Position numbers and translations under genes: made by a program. Below, one piece after another: positions 40,490 through 45,606 of a stretch of DNA of 45,606 bases. The DNA is from JBDTDV01 sp039922875 (GTDB lineage Bacteria; Actinomycetota; Actinomycetes; Actinomycetales; Microbacteriaceae). The stretch spans positions 1 through 45,606 of the forward strand of contig JBDTDV010000068.1 in NCBI GenBank assembly GCA_039922875.1, read 5' to 3'. The notes beneath the pieces are model-generated. The model was not told where the DNA came from. It was given only the letters and a program-made list of their open reading frames with translations, and did no database searches. Numbering within the stretch: the stretch's first letter is position 1; the number at the start of each line of letters is the position of its first letter.

Positions 40490-40977
40490 GCCGAGCAGGG
40501 TCCCCCGCATTGGCGGGCAATGCGCACGTCGAAGACGGCACCGGGCTGAACGTGGTGGTCGTCGCCGGGCGCTGGCATGACACCATCGCTCAGGGTCTGC
40601 TGGATGGGGCGACCAGAGTGCTTGAGGCATCCGGAGCGTCCTACCGGGTGATTCGCGTTCCCGGCAGCTTCGAGTTGCCGGTCGCCTCGAAGGCCGCGCT
40701 GGAAGCGGGGGCGGATGCCGTCGTCGCGCTCGGCGTGATCATCCGCGGCGGCACGCCGCATTTCCAATTCATCTCGGAGGCCGCCACGAGCGGCCTCACC
40801 CAGGTGTCAATATTGACCGGCAAGCCGGTGGGATTCGGCGTGCTTACCCTCGACGATGAAAAGCAGGGACTGGATCGGGCCGGGCTTCCCGATTCGAAGG
40901 AGGACAAGGGCGCCGAGGCCGCATCTGCGGCGCTCGCGATGGCGCACGTGGTACGCGAGCTGCGCGCCGGTAGCTAA
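40486..40977 (+). CDS. ribH: 6,7-Dimethyl-8-ribityllumazine synthase
   Basis: A 163-aa lumazine synthase that condenses the RibD-branch pyrimidine with DHBP. Motifs are VVVAGRWHDTIA (aromatic substrate contact), VPGSFELPVA, ALGVIIRGGTPHFQFI (catalytic histidine) and FGVLTLDDEKQ. ATG at 40486 overlaps the ribBA stop (ATGA), with AAGGAG nine bases upstream. It is last in the riboflavin operon; no strong terminator is visible in the 100 bp that follow. Confidence 0.95.
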   Translation: MSRAGSPALAGNAHVEDGTGLNVVVVAGRWHDTIAQGLLDGATRVLEASGASYRVIRVPGSFELPVASKAALEAGADAVVALGVIIRGGTPHFQFISEAATSGLTQVSILTGKPVGFGVLTLDDEKQGLDRAGLPDSKEDKGAEAASAALAMAHVVRELRAGS

Positions 40978-41077
40978 TCCCCCGTCACCTCGAACAGGCT
41001 GGATTGCGCCGCCGTTGTGCTCAACAGGCGGGAGTGCCCTGAACGGTCCGTCGCATCCTGATTAGCGTGAGGATTGC

Positions 41078-42556
41078 CTAGACTCCGTCAACGTAGCGGT
41101 AGTACTCCACGCCCAGGTCGAAGAAGTCCGGACCGTTTGCGGTGCCCACCCGGTCGACCACGAACTCGTCGTGCGCGGCAACGGCCGAGAGAGCGCCCGT
41201 CCTGCCATCATGCAGCGCGAGATAGCCCTCCTGCTCCAGATCGGTCAGTTCCGCCGGATCGCCGAGGGCCGCCTGGAAGTTGATCCGTTCGGCGGCGGCG
41301 CGCCAGCCGGGCGCGACCCGCATCGGCATCGCCTCGGCGGCGTCACCGCTGCCGTAGCCGAGCGCCAGCCACTCCTGACCGGCAAGCTCGTCTCCGGCGC
41401 GCGCGGCCTGAGTGAGACCGGCCGCAAGCCAGGCCGGCAGCGCGGCGGTGTACAGGTTGCCCAGATCCCGCATAGCGTCCGAACCGAGACCGAGCTTTCC
41501 GTCGACCAGAGACCTCCACAGTTCGGTGCGCCGCAAGTACTGGCGTAGTTTCCTGGACAGCGGAAACACATCCCCGGTATCTTCGCCGATGCGCACCCCG
41601 TCGCCACGGAACGGCGACGGAGCCGAAAGCTCCTGAATGAGGGGTTCCGCCTCGATACCGGCTGCCACGCAGTACTCCCGCAATGTATCGCGCCCGCCTG
41701 TCTCGTCTGCCGCGAGCGCGAAAAGATACGACATCACCCAGCCGGTGGCTGGCATCCGGTGATACGGGCGGTGCATGAACACCGCGTCGACCTCGTCGAA
41801 GTAGTCCAGGCTGCGGCCGGCCCGCTTACCGAGCATCGCCGCCATGGCATGGTGGGTCGCATCGATATAGCAACTGGTGGAATAGTGCCCGTTGAACACC
41901 GGTAAATCCTGCATCTGGCCGTCATCACGTTGCGGCTGGTTCCGGAACCGGGCGAATGGTTTGCGGAAGTCGACGACGCGATAGTCCGAGTCGCTACCGG
42001 ATGCCGCCAAATCGATCTCCAGCATCCCGGCTTCATCCTCGAGCAGCATGGCCACCGCCCCCGCGCCCTGAGTCGGCTCGCCGCTCGAGCCCAGCGCGTA
42101 CTCCGCGATGTCCGCGCAGACCACGATCGCCTGACGGCCGCCACCATCGGTAGCCAGATAGCGCAACGCCGCCTTCAGCCCGTAAACGCCGCCGAGGCAG
42201 GCCTGCTTGAACTCGGGCACCTCGCAGTCCCTTGGCAGTTCGGGCCGGCCATGCGCGGCCAGCGCGTCGTTGACCATCCCCTTGATGATCACCGCGCCGG
42301 CCGAATTGTCGCTGGAAGATTCCGTGCCGAAGGCCAACAGTCCGACCCGGGCCGTGTCGATCTCATAGTCCTGAATCAGCCGCCACACCGCGTTCGCGGC
42401 GAAGGTGTACACGCTCTGACCCGGACCGCGCATCCGAAACGAATGCCCGACAACGCTCTTGACCTTGCCCCAGGGCTGATCATTCCACCGGCACCAGTCT
42501 TCCAACTGCACCCGGTAGGGGGGCAGATATAACGACAGTCCGCTGATTCCTGGCAC
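41078..42556 (-). CDS. mvaS: Hydroxymethylglutaryl-CoA synthase
   Basis: A 492-aa thiolase-fold enzyme joining acetyl-CoA and acetoacetyl-CoA. The catalytic triad is visible: Glu79 in LLAFGTESSSD, Cys120 in EFKQACLGGVYGL, and His262 in VFMHRPYHRMP. GNLYTAALPAWLA and GYGSGDAAEAMPM are later family motifs. Typical bacterial MvaS is near 390 residues, so this one is about 100 longer, mainly in the C half (about 330-480). GTG at 42556 is chosen because it gives the usual short N terminus and has GGGA just upstream; a longer in-frame reading to 42727 would overlap the mvaD promoter. It is divergent from mvaD. Confidence 0.88.
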   Translation of the reverse strand: MPGISGLSLYLPPYRVQLEDWCRWNDQPWGKVKSVVGHSFRMRGPGQSVYTFAANAVWRLIQDYEIDTARVGLLAFGTESSSDNSAGAVIIKGMVNDALAAHGRPELPRDCEVPEFKQACLGGVYGLKAALRYLATDGGGRQAIVVCADIAEYALGSSGEPTQGAGAVAMLLEDEAGMLEIDLAASGSDSDYRVVDFRKPFARFRNQPQRDDGQMQDLPVFNGHYSTSCYIDATHHAMAAMLGKRAGRSLDYFDEVDAVFMHRPYHRMPATGWVMSYLFALAADETGGRDTLREYCVAAGIEAEPLIQELSAPSPFRGDGVRIGEDTGDVFPLSRKLRQYLRRTELWRSLVDGKLGLGSDAMRDLGNLYTAALPAWLAAGLTQAARAGDELAGQEWLALGYGSGDAAEAMPMRVAPGWRAAAERINFQAALGDPAELTDLEQEGYLALHDGRTGALSAVAAHDEFVVDRVGTANGPDFFDLGVEYYRYVDGV

Positions 42557-42661
42557 GATATTCCCGTCTCGACGTGTACTGGTGTAGGCCTGGTTTCGGC
42601 CACATAATCGAGCCAACCACACTGCGATGTTAGCAACCCAAAGTCCGCGCGCGCCTGCGGC

Positions 42662-42667
42662 TAAAAT
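42662..42667 (+). promoter_or_regulatory. -10 (TAAAAT) of the mvaD operon
   Basis: TAAAAT is the best -10 hexamer in the mvaS-mvaD gap. It would give a leader of about 20 nt that contains GGAG 8 nt before the GTG at 42694. Unlike many genes in the window, this one has a leader and ribosome site. Confidence 0.5.
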
Positions 42668-42693
42668 AGGTTGAATGCGATCGGAGCACCCCT

Positions 42694-43686
42694 GTGGACA
42701 CAGCCGCCGTCGGTGAGGCGACAGCAACGGCCCGCGCGCACAGCAACATCGCGCTGATCAAGTATTGGGGCAAACGCGACACCGCCTTGAACATTCCGGC
42801 CGTTGGCTCCATCTCGGTGACCCTCGACGCGCTGTACACCGATACCCAGGTCAGCTTCGTTCACGGCGCGGACCACGACGAGTTTCTGCTGAACGGTCAG
42901 CGGCGGCCCGCCGGCCGAGTCGGTGCCATCCTCGACCTGGTCAGGGCGCGAGCGGGAATCGATGCCGGGGCGCGGATCAGCTCGACCAATAACTTCCCGA
43001 CGGCGGCCGGGCTGGCATCCTCGGCATCCGGCTTCGCCGCGTTGACGGTCGCCGCGTGCGCGGCGGCCGGGTTGGGGCTGAATCGGCGTGAGTTGTCGAT
43101 TCTGGCCCGGCGTGGTTCCGGATCGGCGGCCCGCTCGATCTTCGGCGGTTACGCGCAGCTCTTCGCCGGATCGGGCCCAGACGGCTTGGATGCCTTCGCC
43201 GAGCCATTGCTTGCGGCCGACGAGTGGCCGCTGAGCGTGGTCGTCGCGATCACCGAGCTCGGCGCGAAAAGTACCGGATCCACCGCCGGGATGGGTTCAA
43301 GCGCAGCCAGTTCGCCGTTCTATCCGGCCTGGGTGCAGACCGGGGAGGCCGACCTGGCCGAGATGCGCGCGGCCATCGGAGCCCGCGACTTGACCAGCGT
43401 TGGCGAGCTGACCGAGCACAGTTGCCTGAAATTGCACGCCCTGATGATTTCCACCCGACCGGCGCTGCTGTACTGGAATGCGGCGACGGTGTCGGTCATC
43501 CACAGGGTTCGTCGGTTGCGCGCCGATGGCATCCCGGTCTATTTCACGATCGATGCGGGACCGCAGGTGAAGGCGTTGTGCGCGCCGACGGACGCCACGG
43601 CCGTCGCCCAGGCGCTGGCCGGCGTTCCCGGAGTCCTTCAGGTGCGAACCAGCGCACTCGGCCCCGACGCGGCGTTGCTGACATGA
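42694..43686 (+). CDS. mvaD: Diphosphomevalonate decarboxylase
   Basis: A 330-aa GHMP-fold enzyme turning mevalonate diphosphate into isopentenyl diphosphate. Motifs are HSNIALIKYWGKRD (residues about 16-29), the ATP loop NNFPTAAGLASSASGFAAL near 105-123, STAGMGSSAASSPFYPAW, and the late TIDAGPQVKAL with catalytic Asp. GTG at 42694 has GGAG upstream. The stop overlaps the ATG of the kinase gene (ATGA). It is first in a three-gene or longer mevalonate operon. Confidence 0.93.
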   Translation: MDTAAVGEATATARAHSNIALIKYWGKRDTALNIPAVGSISVTLDALYTDTQVSFVHGADHDEFLLNGQRRPAGRVGAILDLVRARAGIDAGARISSTNNFPTAAGLASSASGFAALTVAACAAAGLGLNRRELSILARRGSGSAARSIFGGYAQLFAGSGPDGLDAFAEPLLAADEWPLSVVVAITELGAKSTGSTAGMGSSAASSPFYPAWVQTGEADLAEMRAAIGARDLTSVGELTEHSCLKLHALMISTRPALLYWNAATVSVIHRVRRLRADGIPVYFTIDAGPQVKALCAPTDATAVAQALAGVPGVLQVRTSALGPDAALLT

Positions 43687-44762
43687 GGGCGAAGGCGAGC
43701 CGCGCGAACGCGGCGGCGGGCGAGATTGTGACCTCGGCGCCTGGCAAGCTCTTCCTCCTCGGTGAATACGCGGTCCTGGACGGTGCGCCCGCTTTGCTCA
43801 CCACCGTGGACCGTCGGGTGCGGGTTGTGGTACGCAGCGCCACCACCGATCATTGGCAGTTGAGCACACCCGGAGCGGCCGCAACGACTCACTCAGACCG
43901 GATCGAGCTGGGTTCAGATGGCAGCGTACCCGAGAGCCTAGACCCGACGGAGCGAGCGCGGCTGCGGGTCTTTGATGCGGTACGCAAAAGTGTCTTAGCC
44001 ACCGTCGACGCCACGGCGCCAGGACCGCTGGAGATCAGTATCGACAGCACCTCCTTCTCTCGCGAAGGCCACAAGCTCGGTCTGGGCTCCAGCGCGGCAG
44101 TTGCCGTCGCGTTGACGGCGGCCCTGGCACAGGCGGGCGGGTTGAATCTGGCCCCGCAGCAGCTGTACTCCCGAGCTCTGATGGCGCATCGGGCGGCGCA
44201 GGGCGGCACCGGCAGCGGCGGTGACATCGCGGCCAGCATGCACGGCGGTCTGATTCAGTACACCCGCGGGGCGCCACCGACCCAGCTGACCTGGCCGGCC
44301 GGACTGGCCATGCTGGCCGTGGTAACCGGGACCGGCAGCAGTACCACGCAGTTGGTCGGCCGGGTGCAGGCATACGCCGCCCGCAACCCGCTGCGCTACC
44401 GGTCAGACATCGGCCGACTGGCTCGCCTCGCCGGGCAGGCCGGGGAAGCGCTGGCGGCCACGAACAGCTTCCTGCGCTTGGCGACCAAATACTTCCAGGC
44501 TCTGAGCCAGCTGGATGATCATGCCGGAGCCGGCATCGTGACCCAGCGGCACCGCGCACTGCACCGACTGGCTGCCGCCCACGGCGGCACCTTCAAGTCA
44601 TCCGGAGCCGGCGGCGGCGACGTTGGGCTGGCGTTCTGCGAAAGCGGACGGCCGGCGCTCCTGCTTTCCGCCGCGCTCACCTCGGCCGGTGCCCGGGTCG
44701 TGCCACTCGGTTTCGGCACCGACGGTCTGAGGCAGACGGCCTACGGAAGAATGAAGCAATGA
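43683..44762 (+). CDS. Phosphomevalonate kinase
   Basis: A 359-aa GHMP kinase phosphorylating mevalonate 5-phosphate. APGKLFLLGEYAVLDGAPAL is the N-terminal substrate motif (about residues 18-37), KLGLGSSAAVAVALTAAL the ATP loop near 135, and FKSSGAGGGDVGLAF the C-terminal motif. Placement between mvaD and the reductase supports phosphomevalonate rather than mevalonate kinase, as in the Streptomyces CL190 mevalonate cluster. ATG at 43683 overlaps the mvaD stop, and its own stop overlaps the reductase ATG. Mevalonate kinase is not in the window and may lie downstream. Confidence 0.85.
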   Translation: MRAKASRANAAAGEIVTSAPGKLFLLGEYAVLDGAPALLTTVDRRVRVVVRSATTDHWQLSTPGAAATTHSDRIELGSDGSVPESLDPTERARLRVFDAVRKSVLATVDATAPGPLEISIDSTSFSREGHKLGLGSSAAVAVALTAALAQAGGLNLAPQQLYSRALMAHRAAQGGTGSGGDIAASMHGGLIQYTRGAPPTQLTWPAGLAMLAVVTGTGSSTTQLVGRVQAYAARNPLRYRSDIGRLARLAGQAGEALAATNSFLRLATKYFQALSQLDDHAGAGIVTQRHRALHRLAAAHGGTFKSSGAGGGDVGLAFCESGRPALLLSAALTSAGARVVPLGFGTDGLRQTAYGRMKQ

Positions 44763-45606
44763 CCGGTTCCCGCATCCCGAAGTTCTATCGCCTTCCCGTG
44801 GAGCACCGGTTGAGAATCCTCCGCGAGCGCGGCTTCCTGACCCAGGACGATCATGCAGCGCTGCTGGAAGGCAGCTACATCCTGAACGCCACCCGCGCCG
44901 ACCGGTTGACCGAGAATGTGATCGGCGTCTTCTCGCTGCCGATGGGACTGGGCCTGAACTTCCAGATCAACACCCGCGACTACCTCATTCCCATGGTGGT
45001 CGAGGAGCCCTCGATCATCGCGGCGGTCAGCTCCGCCGCGAAGCTGGTCCGTCGCTGCGGCGGTTTCACCAGCGCAGCCGACCAGCCCATGCTGATCGGC
45101 CAGATTCAAGTTCTGGATGCCGGCGACCCGGACCGTGCCCGTGCGGCAATCCTGGCCAGCACGCCCGAGATCCTTGGAGTCGCCAACGCCAAGCATCCGA
45201 ATATGGTCGCCAGAGGCGGCGGAGCCACCGGCGTCGAGGTGTTCCTACGCGGTTTCACCGCGGCCCACGGCGAGTTGATCGTGGTGCACCTGCTCGTCGA
45301 CAGCCGGGATGCGATGGGCGCAAACCTGGTGAACTCGATGTGCGAAGCGGTCGCCCCGGTCATCGAGCGGGCCAGCGGCGGCAAGGTCTACCTGCGAATT
45401 CTTTCCAACCTCACCGATCGGGCAATGGTGCGGGCTCGCGCGGTGATCCCGGTCGGCAGGCTGCAGACGCACGAGCTAGCCGGTGAACAGGTGCGCGATG
45501 CCGTCATCCTGGCCAATGAGTTCGCCGAGCTGGACCCCTACCGGGCGACCACGCACAACAAGGGCATCATGAACGGCATCGACGCCGTCGCGATCGCCAC
45601 CGGCAA
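44759..45606 (+). CDS. mvaA: HMG-CoA reductase, N-terminal part (runs off the window)
   Basis: Partial gene; 282 complete codons are visible. It reduces HMG-CoA to mevalonate. The order of motifs is that of class II (Pseudomonas mevalonii-type) reductases: ENVIGVFSLPMGLGLNF with a catalytic Glu, MVVEEPSIIAAVSSAAKLVR, DSRDAMGANLVNSMCEA (Asp/cofactor region), and THNKGIMNGIDAVAIATG at the end. ATG at 44759 overlaps the kinase stop (ATGA). Class II suggests NADH or NADPH use that cannot be set from the sequence. The C-terminal histidine lies beyond the window. Confidence 0.9.
   Translation, partial: MTGSRIPKFYRLPVEHRLRILRERGFLTQDDHAALLEGSYILNATRADRLTENVIGVFSLPMGLGLNFQINTRDYLIPMVVEEPSIIAAVSSAAKLVRRCGGFTSAADQPMLIGQIQVLDAGDPDRARAAILASTPEILGVANAKHPNMVARGGGATGVEVFLRGFTAAHGELIVVHLLVDSRDAMGANLVNSMCEAVAPVIERASGGKVYLRILSNLTDRAMVRARAVIPVGRLQTHELAGEQVRDAVILANEFAELDPYRATTHNKGIMNGIDAVAIATG

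Noticed and set aside
1..45606. tRNA genes, rRNA, CRISPR arrays, insertion sequences and phage attachment sites
   Set aside because: No cloverleaf with CCA-adjacent ends, no spaced direct repeats of CRISPR type, and no transposase or integrase motif was recognised.

Overview
The window reads as chromosomal DNA of a high-GC actinobacterium, most probably a member of the Microbacteriaceae. The reasons are strong G/C preference at third codon positions, frequent GTG starts, the actinobacterial birA-accD-accE-maf-accA3 carboxylase locus, an LpdA-type flavoprotein, actinobacterial SdhCDAB, and gene order that follows, with insertions, the Mycobacterium tuberculosis stretch Rv3279c (birA) to Rv3319 (sdhB). 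No tRNA, rRNA, CRISPR array, transposase or phage gene was recognised. The sequence is almost fully coding, with many 4-bp ATGA/GTGA overlaps that mark co-translated operons.

Layout. Positions 1-13.6 kb hold the acyl-CoA carboxylase locus: birA (partial, minus), accD, a small accE-like gene, maf and accA3. It is interrupted by a minus-strand pair (an MprF/DUF2156 membrane aminoacyl-lipid synthase and a membrane-anchored esterase), and by a minus-strand block with a LuxR-type response regulator, a histidine kinase, a degenerate kinase-like membrane protein and a TrmA/RumA-type RNA methyltransferase. Positions 13.7-26.6 kb are a nucleoside uptake and salvage region: an LpdA-type flavoprotein, purine nucleoside phosphorylase plus a phosphosugar mutase (plus strand), and a long minus-strand set: BMP-type lipoprotein, double-domain ATPase, two permeases, cytidine deaminase, thymidine phosphorylase, then adenosine deaminase and an orphan PTS EIIA. 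Positions 26.7-31.5 kb hold mannose-1-phosphate guanylyltransferase divergent from sdhCDAB. Positions 31.5-37.0 kb carry a YihY/BrkB membrane protein, exonuclease III, TrpRS, a HAD hydrolase and, convergent, glycerol kinase. Positions 37.1-41.0 kb are the riboflavin operon ribD-ribE-ribBA-ribH behind an FMN riboswitch. Positions 41.1-45.6 kb hold a mevalonate-pathway cluster: HMG-CoA synthase (minus) divergent from diphosphomevalonate decarboxylase, phosphomevalonate kinase and a class II-like HMG-CoA reductase that runs off the window.

How the parts work together. The carboxylase genes supply malonyl-CoA or methylmalonyl-CoA for lipid synthesis. The ABC system imports nucleosides, Cdd/Add deaminate them, DeoA/PunA release pentose-1-phosphates, and the mutase next to punA could convert these for central metabolism. 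The mevalonate cluster would give isoprenoids from acetyl-CoA.

Three sequence-level patterns recur. First, at least ten genes have a TANNNT -10-like hexamer ending 6-8 nt before the start codon, which suggests widespread leaderless transcription. Second, short tandem repeats (14-21 bp units) sit at gene ends or in convergent gaps in six places. Third, perfect inverted repeats mark most convergent gene junctions. The most interesting biological candidates are the aminoacyl-lipid synthase/esterase pair, the two-component block with a degenerate kinase, the mevalonate cluster, and the leaderless promoter architecture.
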